A stretch of 64,000 nt of DNA from Gordius sp. MW1 (GCA_964036665.1 OZ038529.1:18608060-18672059); one strand, 5' to 3'. Positions 23,150 to 34,740 are shown, counted from the first letter of the stretch. Numbers and translations: made by a program. The notes: a model not told the origin generated them from the sequence alone.

Positions 23150-23865
23150 TTGCCTCCCCCTTATTTTTTACCCTCTTTCTCACCTGGGGAGGAACGGCGG
23201 GCAGGTGGGGTGTTTGCCCCCCCCCCTAATTTTTTATCCGCGAGGGTGTAGGGGGCAGGGGGTGTTTTGCCCCCCCCCTTAATTTTTTACCCTCTTTCTG
23301 ATGCGGGGGAGGGGGCAGGGGGGTGTTTTGCCCCCCTCCCCCCTAAATTTTTACCCTCTTTCTGATGCGAGGGAGAGGGGGGTGTTTTGCCCCCCCCCCT
23401 TATATTTTACCCTCTTTCTGATGCGAGGGAGAGGGGGGCAGGGGGTGTTTTGCCCCCCTCCCCTAATTTTTTACCCTCTTTCTGATGTGGGGGAGAGGGG
23501 GGCATGGGGGGTGTTTTGCCCCCCCCCCAATTTTTTACCCTCTTTCTAATCAGAGGGAGAGGGGGGCATGGGGGGTGTTTTGCCCCCCCCCCCCCCAATT
23601 TTTTACCCTCTTTCTAATGCGGGGGAGAGGGGGGGCATGGGGGGGTGTTTTGCCCCCCCCCCCAATTGTTTACCCTCTTTCTGATGCGAGGGAGAAGGGG
23701 GGCAGGGGGTGTTTTGCCCCCCCCCCTAATTTTTTACCCTCTTTCTAATGCGGGGGAGTGGGGGGGGGGGGGGCATGGGGGTAGTTTTGCCCCCCCCCCC
23801 TAATTTTTTACCCTCTTTCTGATGCGGGGGAGAGGGGTGCAGGTGGGGTGTTTTCTATAAATAGA
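23150..23865. repeat. G-run/C-run 60-mer array, left arm of element B (~11 units)
   Basis: Unit: tttttaccctctttctgatg, a G-rich part (gggggagaggggggcatggg), then tgttttg and 8-14 C's. Run lengths vary between units. Every unit has several G-runs of five or more on the plus strand and a C-run, so quadruplex potential exists on both strands. Frames such as 23301-23549 (rich in FCPPP) are repeat translations. Confidence 0.9.
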
Positions 23866-25150
23866 TAACGAATATAAAGTGAGATTTATCTGGCCATTCG
23901 AGAGCAGATTTTGAATTCAATCCTTCAATTATAAATTAATATTTTAATTCATTCTAAATTAATGACAGCTAACAGATCCCCCTCTAAATATTCCCGGCAA
24001 TAGCAATTTTAATCACAAAATTTAATTTTAAATATATTTTGAATTCCTCGCCTCTTGTAAAAGATAAAGACTTATTAATTATATAATGTCCCTTTTATTT
24101 TATATTTAAACTATATTTTCAATATTAGAGAATGGCATCCCGCCCGACTCGACATATCACCACTCCCATGTAGCATGTACATGTTCATGTACTAATCCAC
24201 CCTCTCTCTCCCTTCTCTCGTTGCAATGCATGCGCAATACCAGATTTAAACCTATCAGATTTAAGTTAAGTACTAAACTAAATATATAAAAAAAATCATG
24301 GCACAACGGCATGGTGTGGCGTGGGCTGGCTAGGCTCTTTATTACATCATTTTACATTCATTTCTTTTTAAACGTACAACATATCAAGGTATGTAGAAGT
24401 TGCGAATCATATTATTATAAATAAAATAAATGAAAATTAAACTTTTTTTTATTATGTCAACTACTAATTAAGTCATAAGCAATTAGAAAATTAAGTTTCT
24501 TATTAAATAATAAGCAATAATTTGAATTAAGATGCTTAACTCATTTTTGTTACTCAGAAAAGTCCGATATTTTTATGATCCTTATAAGCCTTTGTAAACG
24601 CGAGGTCTAAGTCAACAGGACGTAGAGTGTTGGTGCCTTGTGAAAGCATAGTAATTAATAGCATGATATGCTTTTTGGAAATACCTTAAGTTTTTCCATT
24701 AAATGCCCAGATAACTTAAAAGTAAAACTTACTTACCCATGATGGCAAATTTTTTTAAATTGGTAAAATTTCATATTAATATTATAATTAATAATACAGC
24801 TTATTTCTTAAATGAAGTTAAATTAAAAAAATTTATTTTAATTGATGAGGTATATTAAGACAATTGTTGACCGCAAATCTTCAAAAATATATTTTCGAAT
24901 ATTAGAAGATCTATGTCATATAATAAGTCAATTTTCAAAAAAAATATAAATTAATAGAAAATGTTGATTAGGACATTTGTCACCGCTGTGACCGCAAATC
25001 TTTCCAAATTTTTTTTTTCTAATAGTAAAACATCTTTCAGTCATAATAAGTCTATTTTCAAAAAAAATTAATTTCAATAGAAAATGTTGATTATGACATT
25101 TGTCACCACTGAGACCGCAAAAATTCACAAAAGTATTTTGAAAGGGTTAA
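23866..25150. other. Unique core of element B plus three ~122-bp direct repeats
   Basis: Starts with tctggccattcgagagcag (about 23890). It is nearly identical to the core of element C (56166-57480), which marks both as one family. From about 24850, three direct units of the type aaaatgttgattatgacatt followed by tgtcaccactgtgaccg occur, comparable in position to the 127-bp units of element A. No open frame of note. Confidence 0.75.
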
Positions 25151-25159
25151 AAAAGGCTT

Positions 25160-25335
25160 TCCGCCCCCCCCCCCGGGTGAGAAAGAGGGTAAAAAATAAA
25201 AAGAGGGGTCCTTTACCCCCCTCTCCCCCGCATCAGAAAGAGAGTAAAAAATTAGGGAGGGGGGCAAACACCCCACCTGTCCGCCGTTCCTCCCCAGGTG
25301 AGAAAGAGGGTAAAAAATAAGGGGGGGGGCAAATC
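25160..25335. repeat. G-run/C-run array, right arm of element B (~3 units)
   Basis: Inverse orientation to the left array: gagaaagagggtaaaaaata, G-runs, then C-runs. Only about three units remain, against ~26 in the same place of element C. Confidence 0.85.
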
Positions 25336-25870
25336 TTCACAAATTTTTTTCATAAATAAAACATATTAATTCACTACCTACTTCTATAATGTATATCAAT
25401 TAACTTTACTTCCATAATGTATAATAATTAACTATAATTTACTAGAGATTAGATAATAATACTTTTCATTATGACGTCACAACGGGAAAAGTTTTAACTC
25501 AGTGACGTCATGATACATTTATTTTTATTTTCTTAAATTAAAAGTTCATTACCTAAATCTAAATACACAAATATGATGAACAATATAAACAAATTGATAT
25601 ATTTGCATGCCCCACCCAAAACGACCAAAAGCAAACCAAAAGGTTAATAATATTATCCACCCAAACCCTTTAGGTGTTTTATACACCCAAACCTAAACGC
25701 CAAAGGTGCCCCAAAAATTCACCCAAAACGCTTTGGGTGTTTTTTACGAAAGCGCCAAACGCCAAAGCCCTCCGAAGAAAATTCACCTAACACTGTAAAG
25801 GTTGGGTGAAAATAAACGCCAACAACTAAGCTTAGCAATACGCTGGGAAAAACCAGCCAGCCGTTTTTAC

Positions 25871-26543
25871 ATTGAAATTCAACTCAATGAAAAGTTTTAG
25901 ACAAAAAGAAATTATTGCAAATATTCAATTTTGGTTTCCTCAAGATTCGAAAGTTTCGCCTGCAACTCAGATAAAAATAAATCACATAGCGGATTTTCAC
26001 CTTAATGACTTGAATGATACAAGTGTTGACGTTAAAACAGACTTAATATTTGGTATATGTCGTTGTCTCAGATGCCTGAAGAATTGCGTCCCAAGAATGC
26101 CTTGAACACTTTGCTAAATCACAAAACAAAATTGGATTGCTTGTCTAACCTTACAACTTTATTTATTAGCTTGTCTCTCCATTACTACATGCACAAATGA
26201 GAGAGATTTCTCAACTTTGCTTGATATTTGGTATATGTCGTTGTCTCAGATGCCTGAAGAATTGCGTCCCAAGAATGCCTTGAACACTTTGCTAAATCAC
26301 AAAACAAAATTAGATTGCTTGTCTAACCTTACAACTTTATTTATTAGCTTGTCTCTCCATTACTACATGCACAAATGAGAGAGATTTCTCAACTTTGAGA
26401 AAAGACCTACCCACGGAATTTCCTGTCAAATAATCGATTAAATGGTTTGACGCCTTTAAGGATTAATCGAGAGTTAGCTCCAACTCCTGATAAAATTTTT
26501 GATATCTTATATTTTGTCAAAAGAAATTTGTTACAATCCTGAA
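25871..26543 (+). pseudogene. Remnant of a ZMYM/52-kDa-repressor-like hAT transposase
   Basis: The plus-strand pieces KEIIANIQFWFPQDSKVSP and then HLNDLNDTSVDVKTDL are homologous to the copy at 31754-33150. An internal 178-bp tandem duplication (units at 26046 and 26224) covers the LSQMPEELR region and the following exon end. The frame is broken several times. It ends at 26543 with the same C-terminus-like residues (ILYFVKRNLLQS). It joins foldback element B directly on the left and a MITE on the right. Confidence 0.7.
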
Positions 26544-26549
26544 TATTTC

Positions 26550-27929
26550 TAGTGATGCGGAAAAACCGAGAAAAATCTCGGTCTCGTCTCGTCTCGTCTC
26601 GAAAAACCGAGACGAGACGAGACGAGAATGTGAAAAATGGAGTCGAGATCGAGACGAGAATTTTGATGCCGTTACGAGACGATACGAGATTTTTTCGGCG
26701 AGATCTCGACTTTTTATTGATCGTTAGATTTTAGTAAATTATTGTGTATTTTAATTTGCATAATTTACATTTAAGGTTTTAAGTGTAAATCAATTTGTAT
26801 GTAATATATTTGATATTAAAAAAATTCCTAAGTGTAGTAAATATTATATATTTTTACAAAAAATTTAAAATTTGGCAATCATTATGGTTGACCCTTAGGG
26901 TATGTGAATAATTTTATAATCTAGGCTTAGAATGAGTTTTGATGGAATAGTAAATGTTTCAAAAGCATATTTATTTCGCAGTTACTCATCGTGTAAGATG
27001 CGTTAATTATAAATTGGTGTTTGGGTTGGCAGGTGCATTCAAATACTATAATTTCTTTAATTGTGCAATATAAAATAAATACACGAACCTATCCTATATT
27101 TGATAAATAACAATTTAATGGCAAAGTTAGTTAGAATTGGAAGTTAATTATAAATTTAAATACGTGAATCCTATAATAATGCTGCTTTAATTGTTGTTTT
27201 TACAACGTTTTAATATATGCAACTAGTTATCAATTCTGTAAATAATAATATTATCATTCAAAGTCACTCACACTTTGTGGTTTATAACGCTATAATAAAC
27301 ATGCAACAAACACTATGTGCTATAATTGATGATGGTAATATTAGTGTATTTAAACGTTTGCCTTAAATATGTTAGGTCTACTCTGAAGCTTTAGCCAGGG
27401 TTAATAAAGGGTCTTAATTTGCTCAATTATGCAACTATGTCAACTATAAGCGAACTTATTTCTAAGTCTATTTATATTTGACAGAGACCGTGAATTTGAT
27501 ACAAATGTTATAATTTGCTAGAACAATAAAGTTTAATTTTCTATACTTCAAATTTATTTATAATTTTTTTAGTCTGCACTTTTCATAGAAAATGTTATCT
27601 TTATGAATTAATTCATATCTTTATATTGTCAGTAAGAGTTGTGTCCCGCTAAATCTTTAAAAAGTTTGTGTATTAAAGTTTTTCAAAATATATAAAAGTT
27701 TGCCATTTGGATTTTTTAACACTTATTTAATATTTTTAATAAAACAGGAAAAAAATTTATTCCGTATATATTTTTTTTTAGTCGAGACGAAACGAGAATT
27801 CTCGTCGAGACGAGACGAGATCGAGATTTTTTAGACCGAGACGAGACGAGATCGAGATTTTCATAATCACTCCCGAGACGAGACGAGATTTTGTTTTCGA
27901 GACCGAGACGAGACGAGATCGAAACACTA
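26550..27929. mobile_element. hAT MITE, 1,380 bp, with gagacgagac subterminal repeats
   Basis: Ends tagtgatgcggaaa and gatcgaaacacta form a short imperfect inverted repeat. Perfect 8-bp duplications aatatttc lie at 26542-26549 and 27930-27937. Both sides carry arrays of cgagacgagacgag, in inverted orientation (26575-26710 and 27780-27925). The ~1 kb interior is AT-rich and non-coding. The right end lies 146 bp before the ARFRP1 start codon. Confidence 0.85.
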
Positions 27930-28075
27930 AATATTTCCTTTCATCTTTTATATCGGTATCATATTATTCCTCCACTTTTGGTTTAAATAGTGAGGGAAGA
28001 CTTAAAACATGTGGCAGTCTCATTCGTTTCTGGCATATGTTTTTGCTAAAATTAATTTATCTAAGCCCAAACTAA

Positions 28076-28910
28076 ATGTATACGTTATTATCCGGCTTTT
28101 ACAAACAGTTGACCAAAAAAGATGAATATTTTGTTTTAATCTTAGGGCTTGATAACGTTGGCAAGACAGTAATTATTTTAATTTTCTTGAATTATCTTAA
28201 CAGACTTACTTAGAACAAATCAAGGCTCAATTTTCTAAGGGGTATCATAAATTAAGCTTAAATAGCATTACAACCACTGTTGGGATGAACAGTAAACACA
28301 TATTCTCCGTTAATTTGTTTGATTAGTTGGAAATATTATAATTGATTCAAGTAAATTAAATTTTTGGGATTTGGGCGGACAAGAAGAGCTTCAATCTTTA
28401 TGGGATAAAGTAAATTGATTAGGACTTTCCCTATATTTTATAGTATTATTCTGAGGCACATGCAATTATTTTTGTTATTGATGCTTCAGATGCCAGTCGA
28501 CTAACAGAGGCAAAGACAGCATTTAGTATAAACCTATATAATTATCCTCATTATTTTTTAAAGACAAAGTTGTGCAAAATCGTTTAGTCATTGGATTGCC
28601 ATTAATTGTATTAATTAATAAACAAGATATAGATACATGTGTACCCCTAGGCCAAATTAAAAATGAATTCAAACCTTTATTGTCACATTATGTAGATAAA
28701 GGCTATAAATTTATGGCAACATCTGCATTATATGGGTACTAAAAATTTAAAAACCATCGGAATTTTAATTAAAACATATTTTTTATTTTTATAAAGCTAT
28801 TACAATAACTTTTTTGATTTAGTGATGGGATTCAAGAAAGTATTTTTTGGCTTATTGATTCAATTCAACAAAATAAACATAAGAAACCTCCAAAATCTTC
28901 TGATATGTGA
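28076..28910 (+). CDS. ARFRP1: ARFRP1, Arf-related GTPase of the trans-Golgi
   Basis: Six exons (28076-28168, 28204-28291, 28327-28409, 28444-28525, 28564-28735, 28823-28910) give 201 aa, the same length as human ARFRP1. Introns are 35, 35, 34, 38 and 87 nt, all GT..AG and in phase. The N-terminus MYTLLSG is the family's own: there is no myristoylated Gly2, and the yeast counterpart Arl3 is N-acetylated and docks on Sys1. GTPase motifs are GLDNVGKT (24-31), TTTVGMN (54-60), WDLGGQEELQSLWDKYY from 74, NKQD (134-137) and TSA (168-170). In known species it recruits Arl1 and golgins at the trans-Golgi. No disabling change was seen. A MITE sits 146 bp upstream. Confidence 0.95.
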
Positions 28911-31286
28911 TTATTTATTTATAAACAAGTTGTGTTTTGATAAAATATGCAAAAATGTCTAAATTTTATATAAATCAGCATAATTCTTGGAGCCACCTCT
29001 GATAATACATTTATATAAAAATTCTTTATGATTATTAGATGATTGAATGAACCTTTTTCTTTAGTCCATTATTCCCAAAGAATACTTAAGGTTTTGTCAT
29101 TTATATGATTTTGGATCTCAACATAAGCTGTTAAATTAATGGTTTAGGTTTTTTGTTGTCTATGTCAAACCTATTTACATTATAAGTTGTTTTGGTCTTA
29201 TTGTTTATTAATTATTATTAAGACAAAATATTATTGGCAAATAAGCAAATAAATTCTTTCATCCAGCTATTACTAAATTTTAACAATCAAATCTTTGGGA
29301 ATGGTGGCAATTTTATATTTTTTTGTATTAAAACTTTATGGTTAAAAAAAGGCTATATTATTAGAAATCGAAAATAAAGCATGATAAATATATTAAGTAG
29401 AGCATTAACATCACTTAATTTATAAAATCAAAAAATTAAAATTCATGATATTTTACAGAATAAAATTATTAAAATAATCGCTTAATATGCAATTCTTTTT
29501 AAATAAATGGATTTTATTTGAAAAATTATTGATAATGATAAGTTACTTTAAATTTATTAAATGCCTATGTATTTTTTAATAATTAAGAATAGATGGTAAA
29601 TTTAACCTCAACTGGTAAAAATATAATGTATAAAATCCTTTTACGATTATAATTGTAGAAGGCGCTAGAGCACTTAAACATCCTAAAAAACAATGTTAAT
29701 AAATTAAAAATTGTTTATACAAAATAAGAATAAAAGCCTCACCAGGCTCGAGATAATTCTAGCCGCGAGTCGGACCAAAATGACTAATTACTAGCCCATC
29801 ACAATAAAAAAATGTTCACAGGGCTCAGTCGGATTATTTCGGCCTCAGGTAACACAAAATTGGCTCCGCCAGTAAAAAAAAGTAATTCGCACAGTAGTGT
29901 TAAAAATTTGTTTAAATTTTTATTCCCAACGCCGGTGTAGGGTTAGGGTGTCAGCAGCCAGCGTGGTAACTCCAAACACCCCTTTTGATTGGGTAAAGGG
30001 ATGATTAATGACTTTTCCCCAATCTCCCTCCAATGGATATATTATATAACATTTTATTAGATATAACAGCAATAAAATCAAATAAATAATTAAATTGTCT
30101 ATGTTTAATCATATAAAAATTTATAAAACCCCACAATTTTAAAAATTTAATATTATAACCAAAATGCTAGTCTAAACTTAATTTATTAAAAACAATAAAC
30201 ATAACGCCTAAAAATAGCAAAAATTGACCTTTGATTGATTGACAGCTCATATTTAACACGTTGGGTTCTGTTGTACTGGCCGCGTTGGGCGCACCCACAC
30301 CCATCTGAGTGTTAGCCGCGCTATGACTATCATTAGAGCTGCCTGCTGAAATAATGTTTTATTTTTAGCAATATTGAACGAATTGTAAAATTATTTTTTT
30401 TTGTTTTTTTAAAAGAACTACGATTAATAAATGTTATACAATCAAATAAAGAGTAACAAAATAATATACTGTATAAAAAAATCTTATTGAGCCCGACTTG
30501 TTAAGATGCCCATCAGGGTTCTTCCGAAAATCTAAATTTTGTTGCCAGGGTAGCCGGTGTAATGATAAATTTATGAGCCATGATAATATTTAACTGTTAA
30601 TCAAGTTTAATTGACATTTAATGACATTATTTGAGCTTTTACTTAACCCTCAAGCGTGCAAAATGACATATTACTAAAATCTGTAATATAAATCTTTTTA
30701 TTTAGCCATAATCAAAGTGATAAAATACTAGACAAGTTGCCAAAAGAAATTTTAAACAAAAAAGCAGCAAAAAATAGCAATTAAGAAGGATTTTGGCCTC
30801 GGGCCAGGGTCAGATAAAGTAATGGTAAACAACGGTCATAATTGCAGGGATTATTCTGCCAGTTTCGCAATCATCCGTTATAAATAAACAACCTAGACAA
30901 TATGCCAAGAAATTTATACATAAAGGTATTCCCCAATAACAAATATGGCCTTGAATTTAAGCCAACCAGCAGTTATTAGTCTATATGCGGAAGTAATATA
31001 AACACACGAGCATAATCCACAGCAGAGACCAGATTGCCCGGCCCGCTGCCCGAACCTAAGTCCTAAATTTTTATTTTCGGACGGGCTCGGGGTAATGAAG
31101 TGGCAAGGGTAGAACACGAAAACTTAGATTCCATACTAAACAAACGACTTTTTATTTCGATAACCGCGAGTAATTATAAGCAGACGATAGATTCATATAT
31201 TCAAAATAGGTAATTTGCACAATGTGTATTTTCAAGTGTTAAAAATAACGAAGCCCATATTCAAATAACTAAATAACTGTCATCAC
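28911..31286. other. Long gap; a few unexplained open stretches and decayed repeats
   Basis: At 29060-29140 a short plus-strand stretch reads SIIPKEYLRFCHLYDF, protein-like but without context. A ~48-codon open stretch lies at about 29238-29385. Neither could be built into a gene. From about 29740 to 31100 there are short GC islands (29750-29870, 29935-30000, 30270-30345, 31030-31095) resembling eroded MITE ends. Nothing else is supported. Confidence 0.3.
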
Positions 31287-31753
31287 ACTCTCCCTTCTTT
31301 AAGCGGAACCCTCGGTGTATCTGACAGGTGGTACGGATACTATTTTGTACGTGAATATGTTGTCTTCAGAGATTACTGCCGGGTCGGATTTTTTATTCGT
31401 ACTCATTTGATCTGGGTGCCTTTGTTGTGTTCTATTGTCGAGTTGCATATCGTATGTAAGGTAACTGTTTTTTGTAAGAATTCTACCCTCTATCCAGCCA
31501 GGAGATCTTTCTTGACCAAGACTTCTGGATTCGGTGTAAAGTCTCTATATTCTAACCCTCGGTTTCTGTAATATTTTTGTTTCCATAAGGCATCATCAAT
31601 TCTATCATTGTGCGTCCATTTTAGTTGGTCGAGAGTTGTGCGGAGTCTTCGGTTAAACATGCCTTCTTCCGGACTAATACCATTAGTGGTATTCACAGTC
31701 ATACGCCTATTAAATAAAACTTGGAAGACATTTTCATGATCATCTAACCCCTG
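31287..31753 (-). pseudogene. LTR-retrotransposon integrase C-terminus, PPT and LTR start
   Basis: Minus strand. From 31753 leftward, DDHENVFQVLFNRRMTVNTT and PEEGMFNRRLRTTLDQLKW fit the region after the integrase core. The chromodomain-free tail continues, with one frame change at about 31490, to a stop near 31310. Next is a polypurine tract (aaagaagggagag, complement of 31288-31300), then tgtgatgacag starting at 31287, the expected start of a 3' LTR. The LTR's far end was not found. It belongs with 33159-33640; a hAT element separates them. Confidence 0.7.
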
Positions 31754-33150
31754 CATAGGCGTACAGAAGGGGGTAGAAAAACGGAAAGTTTACCCCCTTG
31801 GCAAAAATTAATAATTTTTTTATTAAAAAATAACATATTTTTAGATTAAAAGTTTTAATTTTATAGCTGCGTAACTGAGTTAAAATGACATTTATAAATA
31901 AATACCGATATATACTTTTTTATTTTTGAATTGAATTTTGACAAAAAGCCAATTAACCATTATTCTCTTTTTCCGCTATCGTTTATTCACTTGCATTACA
32001 ATGAAAAAAAAGAAATTTGGAGCATTATTTCCCTATGAAATTATCCTATCCTTCTACATCTAAACCTAGTAATTTCTTGATCTATTGATATTGATTGCTT
32101 GATTTATTTTTCTATTCACTGATCTGATATTATTTATAAAACTTCAAGATGCGATTTATCCTGCTTTAGAAAAAATTTCTACTTGGTATGATCGCGATGC
32201 CGCAACAGAGGCGGCAACTTTGCTGTCTTCTTTGCAGCAATCGGACTATATAATATCGCTATTATATGTCTTCATAAACTTTTCAATTATACATCAAATC
32301 TTTGCAGGCAATTGCAAAAAAAAAGTTTAAACCTACAGCAGGTCACCGAGTTGGCCCAAAACATTGTTGATCAGATGAAATTGTTGAGAAATAATGTTGA
32401 TGAAGAATTTCATCAAATTTTTTTAATGGCCGAAGCTAAGGCAAACTTATACCAGTTTGATCTTGTAAAACCCAGATGGGTTAAAAAACAAACTTTCCGA
32501 AGAAATATTCCAACAGATTCCGTTGAGGAATATTATAAAATAATTTTTATACCATTACCTGATTCTTTTATTGTTCAACTAAATGAAAGGTTTTTAGACA
32601 AGAAGAAAATTATCGCAAATTTTCAAGTTTTGTTTCCTCAAGATTCGAAAGTTTCGCCTGAAACTCAGATAAAAATGAATCACTTAGCGGATTTTCACCT
32701 TAATGACATGAATGATACAAGTGTTGACGTTAAAACAGAACTTGATATTTGGTATATGTCGTTGTCTCAGATGCCAGAAGAATTGCGTCTCAAGAATGCT
32801 TTGGATGCTTTTCTAAATCACAAAACCAAATTTGCTTACCTAACCTTACAACTTCAATTTATTTATTTACATACACAAATGAGAGAAGTTTCTCAACTTT
32901 GAGAAGACCTAAGACCTACTTACGGAATACCATGTCAAACAATAGATTAAACGGTTTGGCGCTTTTAACGATTCATCGGGAGTTAGGTCCAACTCCGGAT
33001 GAAATTCTTGATGTATTATCTTTTGGCAAAAGAAAATTAAAAATTGTTTTATAGCGACTATTTTTATACACCGCTTTTTATATTATTGAAATAAATATGT
33101 TTAAAATGGAAATTTTCTACCCCCTTGAGAAAATCCTGGCTAAGCGCCTG
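31754..33150 (+). mobile_element. hAT element (ZMYM/52-kDa type) inserted in the integrase
   Basis: Ends cataggcg...agggggtagaaaa and, inward from the right, caggcgcttagccaggattt...agggggtagaaaa are inverted repeats. The flanks aacccctg (31746-31753) and aacctctg (33151-33158) are an 8-bp duplication with one mismatch. The 1,397-bp element holds a partial transposase gene and interrupts the LTR element integrase. Confidence 0.8.
32146..33053 (+). pseudogene. ZMYM/52-kDa-repressor-like hAT transposase, N-terminally deleted
   Basis: Begins with LQDAIYPALEKISTWYDRDA (frame from 32146) and shifts frame near 32312. It then reads through LNLQQVTELAQNIVDQMKLL (domesticated relatives: ZMYM1 and THAP0/52-kDa repressor). 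It continues with HLADFHLNDMNDTSVDVKTE and finishes in another frame with TNERSFSTLRR and LNGLALLTIHRE, the hAT dimerisation helix. A stop at 33053 ends it. The TTF/zinc-finger and first catalytic Asp regions are absent, so it is not autonomous. A sister fragment lies at 25871-26543. Confidence 0.75.
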
Positions 33151-33158
33151 AACCTCTG

Positions 33159-33640
33159 TTTTCCCGCGAAAATATTTGCTTCTAATTGTCCTAATATATC
33201 TATCCGCCAAACCATTGGTTCATGGATGGTAAGGTGCGCCTCGAAAATGTCGAATGCCGTTTGCTTTGCATAAAGTTTTAAATTGGTCCGACGTAAATTG
33301 TGGTCCATTAACGCTAACTATATATCGTGGAAGTCCATATCTGGAAAACAAAACTCGTAAATTTTTAATTATGTTCGAACTGCTGATTTGCCTAATACCC
33401 ATAACATCCGGCCATTTTGTAAGAGCATCAATGCATACCAACCAATAATTGTTTGATATTGGCCCCGCCATCAATATGGACCCATTCCCAAGGTTTATTG
33501 GGAATATTACAGGAAGACATTGGTACTTCTTTCGCTGATGGTCTACCTTCCTGACAATTAATACATCCGTTTACGTATTGTTCAATGTCATTCGGTCTGT
33601 CACTTGTTTCATTGAAAAAAGGCCTCTTTTTAAATGGCTA
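33159..33640 (-). pseudogene. LTR-retrotransposon integrase, zinc-binding end and catalytic core
   Basis: Reading the minus strand from 33640: the second half of an HHCC zinc domain (NGCINCQEGRPSAKE), PWEWVHIDG, then DALTKWPDVMG and FSRYGLPRYIVSVNGPQFTS. These are the DDE-core beta strands, with the first D in HID and the second position occupied by VNGP rather than the usual DNGP. HP-stop-TNG follows near 33222. Frameshifts at about 33480 and 33250 break it. The hAT at 31754-33150 separates it from its C-terminus. The catalytic D-to-N change and stops show a dead copy. Confidence 0.75.
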
Positions 33641-33685
33641 TATCTGTATTGATTATTTTGCACCCTCTAACGATACTCACAATCC

Positions 33686-33849
33686 CATGGGCGTAGCCGA
33701 GATTAGAGGGGGGCAAAAACGATTTAGGGAGGGTCAAAATAATAATTTTTTAAAATTTTAGCTATAATTTTAATAAATTTTAACAAAATTTTGAATTTAG
33801 AGGGAGGCAGCCGCCCCTCCCTGTCCCCCCCCCCTTGGCTACGCCCATG
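33686..33849. mobile_element. 164-bp MITE of the CATGGGCGTAGCC family
   Basis: Perfect terminal inverted repeats catgggcgtagcc / ggctacgcccatg and perfect 8-bp duplications cacaatcc (33678-33685, 33850-33857). Interior G- and C-runs as in its relatives. It is the cleanest and probably youngest copy here. Confidence 0.9.
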
Positions 33850-33857
33850 CACAATCC

Positions 33858-34557
33858 CCTAGGATCGGCAGAGCATCTTAAATGCTTAAAATATACAGCT
33901 TTATTTAAATCCTCCATTTTTATTCCCGTCGTTATGCTCAGGGACGTTCGGGAAGAGTGCTTTAAATTGTAAACGAACTTTATAAACCCTCACCTCCCTC
34001 GAACCAATAGTTTCTACTCAGACAATCAATCGACATCACCATCGCAAAAACTAATTATTCAATGCTCATTCTTAAGAAGAAGATGAAGAAATCGACAACT
34101 TTTAATTATTTTATCATAATTATTTTCTTTCTTATATCCTTTTTTTATGTTATATATAAATACTTTATCATAATAAAGCATTTCTACTTTAAAAAAATCA
34201 TATGGCGCATGTTGAGTGAGTTTGTTTGTGCAAATCAATTATAAAAGCCCAAAACCGTTATAATGAGAAGAAATTTATTTTTTGTAAACTAATTTAAATT
34301 GTAAAAATATATAACTATGGTCTTTATTTTAGATGCAACGGGCCATTTTTAGGCCGTCAACCAACTTTCAGGCAGACCCGAGCCCGTCTTTAACTTTGTT
34401 TGTGCACCTAAAGCACGCTTGAGCCTGTATCTTATACATGATACCATACATATTTTATTTAAGTTATTATTTTTAGCTGGGGACTTTAAAAATATGTTAA
34501 GCTATATTTGCTTGCTCTTTTATTGTGTGTTAATAAATCGGAAATTAATTATAAAAA
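33858..34557. other. Gap without genes
   Basis: AT-rich. The frames at 34062-34244 and 34419-34715 are hydrophobic low-complexity or run into the purine repeat. A short GC island at 34335-34400 (gcaacgggccatttttaggc) resembles hAT subterminal repeats. Confidence 0.35.
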
Positions 34558-34740
34558 TCTCGGGCCTTCGGCCCTCGTGGGAAGGGGAAGGGGGGAATGG
34601 GAGTAGGGGAAGGGGGGAAGGGAAGGGGGAACTCTTCTATACTCCGTATAAACGTAGCATATTTGCTATGCAATTTATGGGCGAGAACTATGGGAAGGGG
34701 CGAGAATGCCTATAGGGGGGTATTAAATGCAAAATAATTA
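34558..34740. repeat. Purine-rich GGGCCTTCGGCCC module, copy 2
   Basis: Starts cgggccttcggccctcgtgg (palindromic core GGGCCTTCGGCCC), then a ggaagg tract, the conserved tactccgtataaa and ttgctatgcaatttatgggc words, and gcctataggggggtattaaatgc. Same module as at 4963 and 36541. Confidence 0.75.

Larger units (their letters stand above)
22750..25870. mobile_element. Foldback element B (hAT-like, right end lost)
   Basis: Left end tagtgttgtaaaaaacc matches element A. The left arm carries aacacccaaagcgttttggg hairpins and the ccttttggtttggttttggt block. A G/C-run array (23150-23865), a ~1.3-kb unique core, a short opposed array (25160-25335) and the mirrored right arm with TGACGTCA (25473, 25503) follow. 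The right arm stops at ccagccagccgtttttac (25854-25871) without the final aacacta and abuts a hAT remnant, so the end is deleted. There is no transposase gene. Confidence 0.8.

Noticed and set aside
23301-23748. Several 60-90-codon frames rich in FCPPP / Pro-Gly repeats (also 54729-55921 and 58076-59140)
   Set aside because: They are translations of the G-run/C-run 60-mer array, change frame with run length, and appear on both strands.
26552-26734. Arg/Glu-rich frame near the ARFRP1 MITE
   Set aside because: Produced by the gagacgagac repeat array.
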